From Usnea hakonensis (Eukaryota > Ascomycota > Lecanoromycetes > Lecanorales > Parmeliaceae): a stretch of DNA of 64,000 nucleotides. The DNA lies in NCBI GenBank assembly GCA_013423325.1, contig BLJB01000138.1:111308-175307 (forward strand), read 5' to 3'. The position numbers and the translations under genes are program-made. Numbering within the stretch: position 1 is the stretch's first letter; each line of letters opens with the position of its first letter. The notes below the pieces were generated by a model. That model made no database searches. It saw nothing but the letters and a program-made list of their open reading frames with translations, and had not been told where the DNA came from. This document shows positions 33,937 to 45,515 of the stretch, piece by piece.

Positions 33937-35529
33937 TTGGGGCCTTGGGCAGATGAGATGAGATTTTTGGCGCGGAATGGGAGTGGGGGTACGTTGACGA
34001 TGGGGTTTTGAGACTGGGATTTATTGGATAGTGTTGTTCTTATGGAGAGGACTTCATGACGCTGTGGTCAGGTGTTTGTGCTTTCGGGGTTGCGTGGATG
34101 AATGCCTAGATCGTGTTGTTCCACTCGTTCCACATCTTTCGGATTCTTCCCGTCGCCATGGCCGGTAGATGTATTGTCGAGGACATATCTCGCTTGCTGC
34201 TGAGCTGCGGGAGACCAAATTTAAAACCCCTTCCTTGGTCCGCCATATTTGCTGGTTCTCCTGGTGACAAGTCAGTAAGCTAGAAGTTCAATCTATACCA
34301 AGAGGTAAGTAGTTGCAGAGAAAGTGTCGAGGTCTTTGATACCTCGGGTCTTATGTATGGTTGCCAAAAGACGAATCCATATAGAGATCTACTTTCCAAA
34401 GTCGTGTTTGCATTACTAGGATGCACCGTAGAGGCAAGAGCCAAATGCGCTTCGCCAACCTCACGTTGGCGGAGTCTGCTTTTCCGCACGTTGGCTTATT
34501 CGAGTGATCTCAAAGATGCAGTCTAGGATGTACTGGATAAGGTCAGCTCGTGAAGCAGTGTCCCAAAATCCTAGTATCTGTTGAAACTACAGCCGTACCA
34601 GTGTCCAGCGTTGCCCCATTTGCGGCAGATGTGTTCATACCATGAACGTACAAACCCAGGTCCACATCCGATTTGAAGTCATACTCCTTTTGAGCCCCGT
34701 TGGCATGACTTTGGCGCCAAATGAAAATGTCATGATGCAAACCCTGCACTTTGGTGCTGCCACAGACAGCATGGCATCAGTAGTAATCTCTACAACTTCA
34801 TTGGAGTTGTACGGCTTAAAGAAGGTGCCAAGGAAGCACTTGATAATCTTCACCAACTGAGGCTGCTACAAGTCGACCTCTCGAGCCGTCTCGCAGCGTC
34901 CGAAAAAGCGTGTAACCCTTACATCTAGATGTCTCCGGAGGCCGGGATCATGATCCGCGCTGGCTAAGATATCAATTGTAGCCGGAGTGATTGGAGAAGA
35001 ATATGGTGTCAAGCTGTTTACATTCTTTGATTATGCCATTGACGTACGGAACCGCATCGGAGTTCATTGGCTCAACATCAGCCACGCTTGAGAGGTCAGT
35101 CAGAATCACCTCCATCTTCTTTCAAGATCTGTACAATCAGCTCCGGGTCATGGCGAGAGAGGCAAGGCGTGCGATGATGGATGTCCTTGGCTAAGCAATC
35201 GTTGAGTATCAGAAAAGGAACCGAAGATAGATCAAGATCTTTGGTTAAAATGCCAAGGAAGGCCGAAGCTGTCCGATACAGCGCTTGTAGGCGGTACCAG
35301 AATTACTAAATAAAGACCCTGCATTAGAGATCTTTCTCCACTCATCGGACATGTTCGCAGGGCTGGCCATGATACGCCAAGTAAATGACCAATGATTGGA
35401 CTTTCGCGTGTCAGTTGCTCGTCGTGTAATCTGATGCCTGATACTTGGTAACTGAAGCAATTTCTGGCAGGTAAATCAACGGGTCCTACTGATTCCACTG
35501 ATATTGTTCATCATAAAGTAGAATCGTCT
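33937..35529. other. gene-poor accessory region
   Basis: About 1.6 kb with only short frames on both strands (such as 34543-34860, 35232-35498). None is recognisable. It may be decayed coding sequence belonging with the TPR remnant to its right, but I cannot show that. Confidence 0.35.
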
Positions 35530-35795
35530 TATCAAAATATTTGTCGATGCAGGCTCTCAGCCTCCTCATACTCGTCTCGACTTTTTAGCAGATCTACCAG
35601 ATGGGCTACATTACTGACCGTGTCCGCATGCTTTGTACCTAGTACATTTTCTCTTATTAACAATGTCTGTCGATGTAACCTCTCAACGTCCTTATACTCT
35701 CTCTGATACTCATCTTAATGATTCAGCGCGTTAGCTAGATGAGCCGTAATGACCATCGTGTCTGGATGCTCTTGGCCTAGTAACCTCTTCGGTAA
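35530..35795 (-). pseudogene. decayed tetratricopeptide (kinesin-light-chain-like) repeat fragment
   Basis: Read on the minus strand this encodes two tandem 42-residue TPR units. The first begins RLLGQEHPDTMVITAHLANA and continues DEYQREYKDVERLHRQTLL. The second begins VLGTKHADTVSNVAHLVDLL and continues DEYEEAESLHRQIF. The HPDT...LA..L and EA..LHRQ patterns are those of TPR arrays on fungal NB-ARC/NACHT-type receptor proteins. A stop interrupts the first unit and two stops end the second. No intact N-terminal or nucleotide-binding part is visible nearby, so it is a remnant. Confidence 0.7.
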
Positions 35796-36761
35796 TGACT
35801 GTGATTACGAACAAAGGAAGCATGTATATATTCGCTTTGTATGCCATGACATCAGTAGAGCGAGAGAAACTGCTCATGATTTCCAGCAAAGCTAGTAATC
35901 ATAGACCATAGAGTTTTCTCCATTATGATGATTTGAGGTGCCCATCCTGATCTCTGGTGCTGTTGCCGAATTCCAATCTCGAGTAAAGTTCAAATGTGGA
36001 GATATGTTGTACGGAGTAGGCCAAGAGTGTCGGCAAGTGCCAAGACATTTTCCTGCAGAAGAAGAAGAATTGAAGGAACTAGGCCCAAAAAGGAGTATTT
36101 AGCGAGCTACATGCAAGCCTTTATTATTAGAACATCTTTCGGCTCCGACGATACTAGCTGCAAGGCTTCAACCTCTGCACACATGCACCCATTTACCTGT
36201 ACGCAGCGACTGTTCTATTTAAAGCGCTTCTGCCCTGTTCCAACAACGCAATATTTGTCATTCTGTATGTTGATTGGTGCATGAATTTTTCATCTGGTCA
36301 ATGTGTTCGAAAAAATGCTTCGAGTCCGCTTTCTACTCCCTGAGGATTTACACTTGGATTTGCGATTCAGTCAGATTCAATCTCCGGCATGAGATATTTC
36401 CCTGTTGCATTAAAGATGTGGCTTTCTTGATTGCTACATATTCAAAATTTCTAAATGATTATGCGCCTAGGCACAATTAGGAGGCTCGATGGAGTGCAGT
36501 AAGCAGTGCATACACCTAGGCTACATGAAGGTAGGGCAAATTGAGATGATAAAAACATATGAGCCAGTGGATAAATAAGAGTCTGATCTTACAACCTAAA
36601 GCCTGTACCGCGAGCGCTGGCTACTCCGCCGTCGACAAGTCAGCATGGCTGAGCCCCAAGTCTTTCATATACATAGTCTCAGCTTTCTGCTTACTGTGAG
36701 TTGAAATACATATCAACCTAATACTGTGACATTGTCTTTCATTCATACAATTTCCGCCGTG
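35796..36761. other. gene-poor accessory region
   Basis: 966 bp, fairly AT-rich, no recognisable gene. The right end should contain the promoter of the repeat surface protein. Confidence 0.35.
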
Positions 36762-39710
36762 ATGGCGACCTTCTTTTCCTTTCTGTTCCTTGTTCTCCAT
36801 GCCAGCGCTGAGATGAATTCTTCCTGTCAGTCATCCATCCCCGTTCTTCGTTTGAGAAAGTCAGACCTATGCGCAAAAATAAACTCAATCCAGCTTACAT
36901 TATAATCCAGTCACACTGCCTCCTGCTACAACTAAAATAGCTAACGCTTCTGGTCAATTATTCCCCAACACATCTTCGAGCAGCCCTTCAAACTGGTCGT
37001 ATATTATACCTTTTAATCAGAAGCAAGACTGTGACATATACGGCCCTCTTTGTCAAACCGGTTCGATAACAGTAGGATTAAATCTCACCACTGCGACTAC
37101 AACTACTGTACTACCATGCTCGTCCTATCTCAGTGCTCAATCTGCGTACCTTGCATATCAAAATGATCCATCCGCACCCTCGGGCTTAGACGAACTTTGG
37201 GATAATGAGTATCAGTCTGATACAGATTTAGGAAATTGGATTTTTAATTTTGGTCGAAGTCCAGAGTGCAAATCTTACGCCGAGGCTATGAGCAAAGGGC
37301 AATACACGATCTCACAATGTGGTAGCAGGAACACGGTCGTACAGTCCGCTGGGAGTTCGGACAATTTCTACCCCTCACAGATACCACCCTCTGTTGATCG
37401 GTATTCCTATCCTGATAAGCTGGGTTGGGGTACGTGTTGCGGAAATTGCTCGCTGGATATACCAGAAGTAAGGCTCTATTACTTCCCGGACGAGACTGCT
37501 GTCTGCAGTAATCGAACAACAAATAATACTTCAGCCTCGCCAGCTCGAAATATAGAGAAGCGAATACACTCACTTATTGCCAATGGGAGTACTGCTATAG
37601 TCAGCGGGCATACGTTGTATGTAAACTACCCTCACTGTTGAGATTGTCTATTAAAACTTGCTATAGTACTTCCCCATCGATCTATCTCCAGCTTATAGGT
37701 ACAGCGACGGTACAAGATCGATGCACCACCGTTGGTCCAGTATTGACAAATCCAATTATCACTCTTGCACCTGATAGAATCTCGACATGGAAGCCAGATC
37801 TCAAAGACAATCAAATGTTCGATGCGTACGATAATTTTACGGTTGGAGAGATCTGGGACGATCCGGCTGGCATTCCTATCTACGACTATGTGGATGGTAT
37901 AGCCCCACTCGATGTCAAAGATCTAGCTTGCCCAACCTGGGGTTTAGGGAGAAGTACAGCTGCTAATGGCACCGTAATTACCACTATCGGCCCGCCATGG
38001 CTTCCACTAATTATACCACCTATGGAGATGTTCACTCTTAATCCAATATGGGCGGCAAGCTGCACTGGGATATTTAGTGACCAATTGGGGTTAAGTACTC
38101 TTGCTCTCTTCGATCCGCCAACTGCATTGACGCCTATGACTGGACTTCTACCAACTCCACGTCCAACGCTCGCGCCTGCATCCGCGCCTGCAGGGTCGAC
38201 CACGGTTCCAGAGGGTGCCACACCCTCTACTGAGGCCGCCAAACCGGTATCTTTTCCCAATGATCCCCCGGCTCCGGCGAAGACGGGAGACCCTGCACGA
38301 GACGGTCCAACACAGTCGCACGCGATGGCCTCGGCCAACCCTACTTCACTGCTTGATGGTTCAACAACCCCTTCAAACGATAAGGGTGATCCACCGTCAG
38401 ATCCCAAAGGATCTTCGGTTCATGCAATTCCTGGAGATCCACCAGCATACTCTAATGCACCCTCGTCTGAAATCCCTGATCCACAATTAGACGGTTCACA
38501 AAATTCTATAATAGATCCTAAAGTATCTATCGTCCCAGGATCACCGCAAGAAAGGCTCCCTACCCAGACCCAAGGCCTAGGAGCAATCATCTACAATGCT
38601 TTTGGGAAATCCGGACCAGAAATTGATGTATCATCTACGATATTGTCTCCTCCGCAATCAGTCTTCACTATAGGCTCTCAAACTTTTACTGCAAATCCAT
38701 CAGCATTTTCTATAGCCGGGACTGCCGTTTCAGTAAACGGCCCACCTGTTACCATCAGTGGAACTATTGTCAGTCTTGGTCAAAACGGCGTATTGCGAAT
38801 AGACAGCAGCACTATCTCTCTCCCAACCCTGTCCGATCCCTTTCCCAGCAAAGTTTACACCGTTGCCGGCCAGACATTCACCCCTAACCCCTCCGCCTTT
38901 CCTATCGACGGTACCATCGTCTCAGCAGGCGGTCCCGCTGCCACAGTCCATGGAACAGTTGTTAGCCTTGGTCAGAACGGGGCACTGCAAATAGGTAGCA
39001 GCACTATCTCTCTTCCAAACGACCCTCCCAGCAAAGCCTACACCGTTGCCGGCCTAATATTCACCCCCAACCCCTCTGCCTTCCCTATCGACGGAACCAT
39101 CATGTCGGCAGGCGGTCCGGCCGCTACAATCGATGGAACAATTGTCAGCCTCGGTCAGAATGGAGCATTGCAAATAGATAGCAGCACTATCTCTCTTCCA
39201 ACCGACCCTCCTAGCAAAGTCTATACCGTTGCCGGCCAAACATTCACCCCCAACCCCTCTGCCTTCCCTATCGACGGTACCATCGTCTCAGCAGGCGGTC
39301 CCGCTGCCACAGTCCATGGCACAGTCATTAGCCTCGGTCCAAATGGAGCCTTGCAAATAGGCAGCAGCACGATACCTCTCTTACCATCTCAAGTCTCATC
39401 CAACACCACCATCGACGGCTTCGACATTAACGCGCAATCCTCCTTTATAGTCATAGATGGCGTAACGCTGAGCCCCGCTTCGCCCGGCGTGACGGTTTCG
39501 GGAGAGCGGGTCAGCTTGGAAGCCGGGGGAAAGACGGTGGATATTGGGACCGGGCGCTTTGCGGTGCCGACGGCGACGGCGACGCCGAATACGACGGGGG
39601 ATGGGGTTGGTGTGCAGGCTTTTACGGGGGGGCAGGGGAGGGGAAGGAAGGTGTCGTTGTGTTTGTTTTGCGGGATTGTCGTGGGTGCGGTGGTGATGAT
39701 GGGGTTGTGA
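36762..39710 (+). CDS. secreted repeat-bearing cell-surface protein
   Basis: Three exons, 36762-36825, 36911-37616 and 37667-39710, give 937 aa. The first exon codes a signal peptide (MATFFSFLFLVLHASAE). Residues about 20-420 are a Cys-containing, N-glycosylation-rich domain (NASGQ, NLTT, CCGNCSLDIPEVRLYYF, FTSPSIYLQLIGTATVQDRC). Residues about 420-590 are a Pro/Ser/Thr/Asp-rich stalk. Residues about 590-825 hold four tandem units of about 61 residues with core TFTPNPSAFPIDGTIVS.GGP and VSLGQNGALQIGSSTISLP. A degenerate fifth unit follows. The C-terminus is a basic RGRK followed by a hydrophobic stretch (VSLCLFCGIVVGAVVMMGL), consistent with a GPI signal or membrane anchor. The intron 2 join is supported by restoring GHTFTSPSIY. 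It is probably a wall or adhesion protein; function is inferred. Confidence 0.8.
38669..39375 (+). repeat. 183-bp tandem coding repeat array
   Basis: Units in the surface-protein gene start with a Val/Ala-Tyr-Thr-Val-Ala-Gly codon block at 38853, 39036 and 39219, exactly 183 bp (61 codons) apart. A more divergent unit precedes them (from about 38669). The three central units are very similar at DNA level and the flanking ones are diverged, as expected for repeat turnover by unequal exchange. Confidence 0.85.
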
Positions 39711-40357
39711 GTACGGTTCTTTGTATATTTATATCTATTCTTCTTTAAAGCGAATTGCGGAGTGCCGGCATTGCATTTTGATATGGAGATAATATCATCC
39801 GCAACCATATACCGAGAGCGGAATCTGGGATGCGTGGGAATTTGGCATCATGAGTTTCTCCGCATCTCAAAAGCATATTAGCTATTATGTAGCACTATAC
39901 CATTGTCTTTTGTAGTAGGAAATAAATGGAGCATGAGCAGCCAGCTCGATTCTCACCAAATCCCGCAGGAGACATAGATATGATGACCGGGCGTTATGAC
40001 AAAGGGGATGATATTATGGGGCGGAAAATGCTCGGAGTGCAAAGCACGGAAGTATTTTGCTTACAGCATGAGCTCTTGGCAGCGAATGGGAAGCATTGTT
40101 ATGGACGTGTATAACTAAGCTGTTGCCTAATATCCAGTATGTTCTCACCAAACATAGACCATTGCACGAGCACTTACTACTTCGCTGCTCCTTGCTCATC
40201 TGGGCACTTTCCGCTTCATCATGCATCGTGTGCATGGTCTATGATTGTTCATCCTTGACGCCCGTGCTAAATCCTTTCGTTTACTAGGAACCTCTCTCGC
40301 TGCATAGGCAGTTGTCTAAAGCTGCCACATTCATCCATCTCGGGAGCGGTGATCAAG
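39711..40357. other. intergenic region upstream of the HET gene
   Basis: 647 bp. A short frame at 39926-40114 is unsupported. Otherwise promoter sequence of unknown content. Confidence 0.4.
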
Positions 40358-42388
40358 ATGGATTTATCTAAGTCCTTGCATCGTACGCAACAGACCATTT
40401 GTACCCGCTGTGAACAGCTGGATAACGTACTGGCGTCTCTCGATGAAGAAGAGTTCATTCCAGAGACAGGAACTCCTGTCCTGTCTCTCGGTAAACGATC
40501 TCGGAGAACTAATTGCGACTTGTGCCGATTCTTCCTGGATTTTGCTTCGAATAACTACAAGAGGAACTACAAACAACATGTCAGGCTCTTCGATCGCATC
40601 CGTTTATCGTCCGTGGACCCAGATACTTCACTCAACACTCTTCCACGAAGTCGCTTCCTGAGTGTGCTTCGAGAGAATTTGCGTTCCCGGTACGATTATG
40701 GAATGCAGGATGAGATCATTCAGTCCGGTATCCTGGTCTATATACCAATAGATCTGCGATCCATACCTTCTCCTACAATTCGCTTGGTCAGTTCTGTATC
40801 TGTGGACTTCAAGTTGTTAGACTCCTTAATCGCCGACTGTCAAAAGTCTCATACCTTGTGCACCAATTTTGAACATCGATACAGTCTGCCATACATATAC
40901 CTCATTGATTGCACTGAGGAAAGAGTTGTTCGAGAAGATTTAAGCCAAAACTATCTGGCCCTCAGTTATGTTTGGGGCTCAAGCTATCAAGCGAAATCCG
41001 GAATTGCTACCAGTAACAAACTGCCTGAAGACTCGTTTTCATTCGCTGCGGCATCGCTGACGGTCCAGGATGCTGTACGTGTTGTACGAAACCTGGGAAG
41101 GAGGTATTTGTGGATCGACAAATACTGCATCAACCAGAATGATGAAGCTGAAAAACAAACGATGCTTCAAAATATGGACTTGATATACGAAAATGCTGAG
41201 GTAACAATCATTGCAATGTCCGGTGAAGATGATGGTGCCGGACTTCCAGGTGTTTCCCGGCAGCCGAGAACACTGCAGCCCCATTTCCGAACAGCATGTG
41301 GGTGTCTTATCTCTTCTTGTCCGCCCATTGCAAAACTATTTCAAACGTCAAAATGGGCCTCACGAGGCTGGACTTACCAGGAAGCAAGGCTTTCGCGGCG
41401 ATGCTTGTTTTTTACTGAGCACCAAGCTTACATCGTTTGTCGAGAGACTACCGGAAGCGAGGCTGTCCCTTTGAAAGCACGAAGCTGTTGGACTTCTTTA
41501 CTACTGAATTCGAGCCGCCTAGATGCCGCTCTTTTTGGGCCACATGCGTCAGTCCCGGCCAGTTTCTGGCTAGATAGATTTATATTCTCTCAGAGAAATT
41601 TGACCTATGAGTCCGACATCCTTGATGCATTTCGAGGAATACTCAACCGCTCATCGTTTGTTACACTTTGGGGTGTTCCAATTACGCCTCCTAAAGCCGC
41701 GATGGATCCACACACTGGATTCGCTTTGGGTCTCTTGTGGTCCAGAAGACCAGACTGGACCCATTCGCCTCATCTGAAACCTGCTGAGAGACGTGCACGG
41801 ATTCGCCGAGTCAATTTTCCAACTTGGAGTTGGACGAGTGTCACGGGAGAAATTCACAATGATGCATATGGGAAACAATCTTTATTCGGAGCCTACCTTA
41901 GAACTGATAATGAGGTCTCGATCCAGAATGATGCTTACATACATTTTCAAATGTATGCAGGAAATAAATCAATGCCTCTGCATCAGGTCTTGCAGCAACA
42001 GCATTCACGTGTTCTGCCTGAAGAATCCCCCTTTCTTTTGGTCCAAGGTGATGTTGTTCAATTCACCCTAACCAACGGAAAACAACCATACCGGGTCCAG
42101 GGATGCGAGCATTTGCTTGAGTTTTGGGCTGTGTTCGATCTAGACCACGATACAGGAGCCGAGTTGACACAAGCTGGAGGTAAGAGCTCTACTGAAGACG
42201 CACTCATATTGGTAGAATGGAATGATTGGCAGAAGCCACAGAAGAAGATATTTGTTCTGATGCTACTTCGGTGGATTGACGACGGCCGGGCAGAGCGAAG
42301 AGGTCTTTTGTCTGACTATAGGAAGGAATATCATGTGGGGGCGCTAAGACAAATTCCAAAGACTCGAAAGACTTTCGTCCTACAATAG
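40358..42388 (+). CDS. HET-domain (heterokaryon incompatibility) protein
   Basis: Single exon, 676 aa from ATG 40358; an in-frame GTG nine bases upstream is not needed. The N-terminus has paired cysteines (CTRCEQL, CDLCRFF) common in this family. The HET signature is complete: YLALSYVWG (about residues 199-207), RRYLWIDKYCINQNDEAEK (about 248-266), YENAEVTIIAMSGEDDGAGLPG and SKWASRGWTYQEARLSRRCLFF. The C-terminal half has FPTWSWTSVTGEI, typical of long HET proteins. HET proteins trigger cell death after fusion of genetically unlike hyphae, often with partner genes. No obvious partner adjoins it. The frame is intact, so it could be functional. Confidence 0.9.
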   Translation: MDLSKSLHRTQQTICTRCEQLDNVLASLDEEEFIPETGTPVLSLGKRSRRTNCDLCRFFLDFASNNYKRNYKQHVRLFDRIRLSSVDPDTSLNTLPRSRFLSVLRENLRSRYDYGMQDEIIQSGILVYIPIDLRSIPSPTIRLVSSVSVDFKLLDSLIADCQKSHTLCTNFEHRYSLPYIYLIDCTEERVVREDLSQNYLALSYVWGSSYQAKSGIATSNKLPEDSFSFAAASLTVQDAVRVVRNLGRRYLWIDKYCINQNDEAEKQTMLQNMDLIYENAEVTIIAMSGEDDGAGLPGVSRQPRTLQPHFRTACGCLISSCPPIAKLFQTSKWASRGWTYQEARLSRRCLFFTEHQAYIVCRETTGSEAVPLKARSCWTSLLLNSSRLDAALFGPHASVPASFWLDRFIFSQRNLTYESDILDAFRGILNRSSFVTLWGVPITPPKAAMDPHTGFALGLLWSRRPDWTHSPHLKPAERRARIRRVNFPTWSWTSVTGEIHNDAYGKQSLFGAYLRTDNEVSIQNDAYIHFQMYAGNKSMPLHQVLQQQHSRVLPEESPFLLVQGDVVQFTLTNGKQPYRVQGCEHLLEFWAVFDLDHDTGAELTQAGGKSSTEDALILVEWNDWQKPQKKIFVLMLLRWIDDGRAERRGLLSDYRKEYHVGALRQIPKTRKTFVLQ

Positions 42389-43414
42389 ATAGATCAATCG
42401 TCTAATATGCAGGGTGAAATTATGTACGATAAAGTTCTTCTTCTTTTTAAAGAAAAGTCTAGAAATAAAACATTAAATAAAGATTTTTCTATTGAATTTA
42501 ATTCGCAGATCTATGCTTTTTATATTTAAAAAATAATATTATATCTAAATTAAAGAATATAGATTAAGAGAAATAATATTGATATTGCTCGTCAAGGACC
42601 AGCTGGCACGGAGATGCGCTTCGATGTCGATAACAGCGATGAGAGCGGCGCTGATATCTTCTCGCGTGGCCCTGGAGGCAGATGCTACCTACCTCGTCGT
42701 GACCATGCTCCGCGAGACCGCAGCAGCGGGAAGTCGCCGTTGGATAATCATGTGGCTGCTTCTCGTCGGGAGCGTGGAGTAACAGGAGCTTCCTAGAGGG
42801 GGTATTATGGCAGCGCCGCCGCCTCCGCGTGCTGGTCATGGCCGCGCAACGGGGGATCGTCGGGGGCGGTTTGCGGGGGCTGGCCATAGGGGATTGACGA
42901 TTTGATTTTTTGTAGGAGAGGAGAGGTGGCAATTTTGGAGCCCGGAGGAGACCAGGGGACTTTGAGATTCCTTGCTGTTGTCTGTTGCTTTGTTGGTTTG
43001 TGAGATGGGCATAGGGTAATAAACTGAGCATGTCATGTGAGTGGGTTAAGCGAGGAGGGATTAGTTGGTCTATACTATACAGAGCACGACCTGAATCATC
43101 TCTGAACAATACAACATAATTTTCTCCATGTCTGTACTCATGGATTGTTGAAATATGTTTGTGATTTGGGAGACTTTGAATCGCTGTGCCTGAGACTGGT
43201 AGAATTTGGAAAAGGGGCGTTCGATGGATGACAAAGGTAGTGTGCGACCAATGTGTAGTCTCTTGTACTCTATGATGGCGAATTGTTATGATTTAGTCGT
43301 CGGGGATCAGAGGCGTAAGATGGCGGGATACTGTTGAACTACTATATGTAGTACAGAATGTTAGATTTCTGTGAGGCTGATTCGACGGATAATGCTGTGG
43401 CTGTTGCGAGCTCT
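42389..43414. other. intergenic region with a short AT-rich patch
   Basis: The first 200 bp (about 42420-42590) are strongly AT-rich, unlike neighbours, and may be a small decayed repeat. Frames on both strands at 42564-43109 overlap each other and show only Arg/Pro-rich low complexity, so no gene is called. Confidence 0.35.
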
Positions 43415-44794
43415 CTAAGCCTTCTCATTGAAGGTCAAAGACATCACGTTCGACCCAGCCTTCCACTCGGACGTCTGAGCTCTTTTTGCGAAAGCCACAG
43501 ACATTCCGATTTCCCTGCAAAAGCCACGCAGATGGTCAAGATACTCAGCCATGAGTCCTTCGTCCCAATAGTAAATTTCCACCAAGTCGAGGTGCAAGCA
43601 GGTCTTCTCTTTCGCGCATTGGAGCCCATGACATAACGCACTGTATACTTCGCCGTCACCGTAACCCGAGTTGTCGTCCAATTGAAGTTCGCGGATCGAA
43701 GCTGGCAGAATTCGCGATGGCCATGTTTCGAGACAGGAGTCTCTAGGGAAGAGGATGGTCCACTGAGTGCGAACCTTTTGAAGTGCTTCGAATTGCTGGA
43801 GTGATCCCATGAAAGTATGCGGACCCGGTGGGTCTCTGCTGGTGATGGTGAGACTCTGTAACGTCGTCTTCGCATGAGCAAGAAGAGCGGCTCGAACCAT
43901 GTTAGAATCGAATTGTCTTTTGATACAGGGATCATTATAATCATGGAAGGTCAAGGTGAACGTTTGGAGACTTTGGAAAGACTGGATGTACCAGTAGATT
44001 GTTATTCTAGTGAAGTAGCTGTGGTACAGCTCGAGCTTCTTAGTATGTGAATCTGGAGGCGGTAAAAAATCATCTACAGTCAATCCATGATCAAGGGCAT
44101 TCAAGGCCATGAGAGATTTGAGAGCCGGTAGCGAACTGAACAAGCTCAGATCACGAATCCCAAGATTCTTATGTACGAACCCTCCTTTCACACGTACGGT
44201 CGTCAGGTTGGCTAACCAGCAATTGCCTTCCAGGGCACTCTGTCGAATCATATCGGCGAAGTAGCCTCGATAGGGGTGCCATGGTAACGACAGTCTGTTT
44301 AGGTTCGGAAGGAGTAGCAAGAAGAAGGCGACGAGAAATTCTTCGTAACTTTCATAAGACTTGAAACAGAACCTTTCATTTCGGTCGTAGAGGGACTGAA
44401 GGTTGGGGACGTTGCTCTCAGCTATGACAGCATCGACAAGGTTACGTTGTTTCCCGTAAGCTTCTCGGTCGTCATGATACAAGTAGTTGCGCCGTATCGG
44501 ACCCGAGTATTCGAGTTTCACTTCTCTTACGTAGTGACCAATGCGAGGTTCCTTGCGTATTTTGACGAGTAAAGAAGGGATGGGCGCAAACCAAAATGCG
44601 TCGTCTCGCCTGAGTTGGTTGCTTTTAAATGTTGTTGAATAGAGTCTGATGAACTGTCTGTGATGCTCTAGGAAGGGTTGGGCTAGTAGGAAAACGCGTT
44701 TTGACGTCTGAGCAAAGTTTTCGAGATCTCGTGGCAGCACCATCTCCAAGATGCCAAGTATGATTTCGTTCGGAAGATAATCAAAACGTGCCAT
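43415..44794 (-). CDS. F-box protein
   Basis: Single exon, 459 aa from the ATG at 44794; the frame stays open upstream but without an ATG. The N-terminus MARFDYLPNEIILGILEMVL with RDLENFAQTSKRVFLLAQPF is an F-box, which binds Skp1 in SCF ubiquitin ligases. The rest contains leucine-rich, weakly repetitive segments (LNRLSLPWHP, LSLFSSLPALKSLMAL, LQSLTI) that could form a substrate-binding solenoid. Substrate unknown. Large variable F-box families are common in fungi and often sit in accessory regions such as this one. Confidence 0.85.
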   Translation of the reverse strand: MARFDYLPNEIILGILEMVLPRDLENFAQTSKRVFLLAQPFLEHHRQFIRLYSTTFKSNQLRRDDAFWFAPIPSLLVKIRKEPRIGHYVREVKLEYSGPIRRNYLYHDDREAYGKQRNLVDAVIAESNVPNLQSLYDRNERFCFKSYESYEEFLVAFFLLLLPNLNRLSLPWHPYRGYFADMIRQSALEGNCWLANLTTVRVKGGFVHKNLGIRDLSLFSSLPALKSLMALNALDHGLTVDDFLPPPDSHTKKLELYHSYFTRITIYWYIQSFQSLQTFTLTFHDYNDPCIKRQFDSNMVRAALLAHAKTTLQSLTITSRDPPGPHTFMGSLQQFEALQKVRTQWTILFPRDSCLETWPSRILPASIRELQLDDNSGYGDGEVYSALCHGLQCAKEKTCLHLDLVEIYYWDEGLMAEYLDHLRGFCREIGMSVAFAKRAQTSEWKAGSNVMSLTFNEKA

Positions 44795-45515
44795 TTTTGT
44801 TGTGGGGTCTGACGATGATGGCTTTGGTTGAAGATATTGGATGCTCAGAGAAATGACTTGAAAAATGAAGAGAAGTGGAGAAGGGTGAAGACACAGACAA
44901 GGCACTCAGTAGAGACTTAGAGTAGGTGGGGAGTGCAACAAGTGTGTGTGCCAAGAAATCTAATTTGTTTTGAACATGCTAGAGTCTAGAAAACTCTGAT
45001 GCCAAGACCTAAGCGAGTGGACCCTGAAGCTCCTGATAACCACTAAAGTAGGTCTAATATCAGAACATAATATCCCAAACCGAACACCGTCTTCCAGGCC
45101 GCAAGCTTTAGTATCTTACCTCCATTCTGCTCCTTCCTTCCTTTCGCTTAGCTACTGGCTTTGATAAGACTGTTGGACCTGTCTAGTCCTTTCCCCCCAT
45201 ACATGCTTACAGCCATTCTACCCAATCTTTTGTTGCACATGAGGTTTAAAACCTCATGACCCCTAACCATGGATGAACATGCTTCCTATTCTATACTCAG
45301 TACACAGTCGGGAAAAACTAACTAAACCAATGAATCTGCTAGCTTCCTACATTCTGGCCGCGCTAGTACGAGAACCCACGCTGAGTCATAGACAGATGGC
45401 GACTCATGCTCATTTAGTACTAACCTATATGCTGGACGTTTAAGCAATGATAATAGCGCACCTTAAAATCGTGGAGACAAGTGCCATTCATTAATCTTCA
45501 ACTACCCATTTCAAG
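44795..45515. other. divergent intergenic region
   Basis: 721 bp between the F-box gene (-) and the serine hydrolase gene (+). No coding signal recognised. Confidence 0.4.

Noticed and set aside
38853..39375. 183-bp direct repeats as a CRISPR-like array
   Set aside because: They are tandem coding repeats in frame within a eukaryotic secreted protein; no spacers.
42564..43109. 181-codon minus-strand frame
   Set aside because: Composition is Arg/Pro/Ser low complexity, it overlaps open frames on the other strand, and it reads into the AT-rich patch. No family match.
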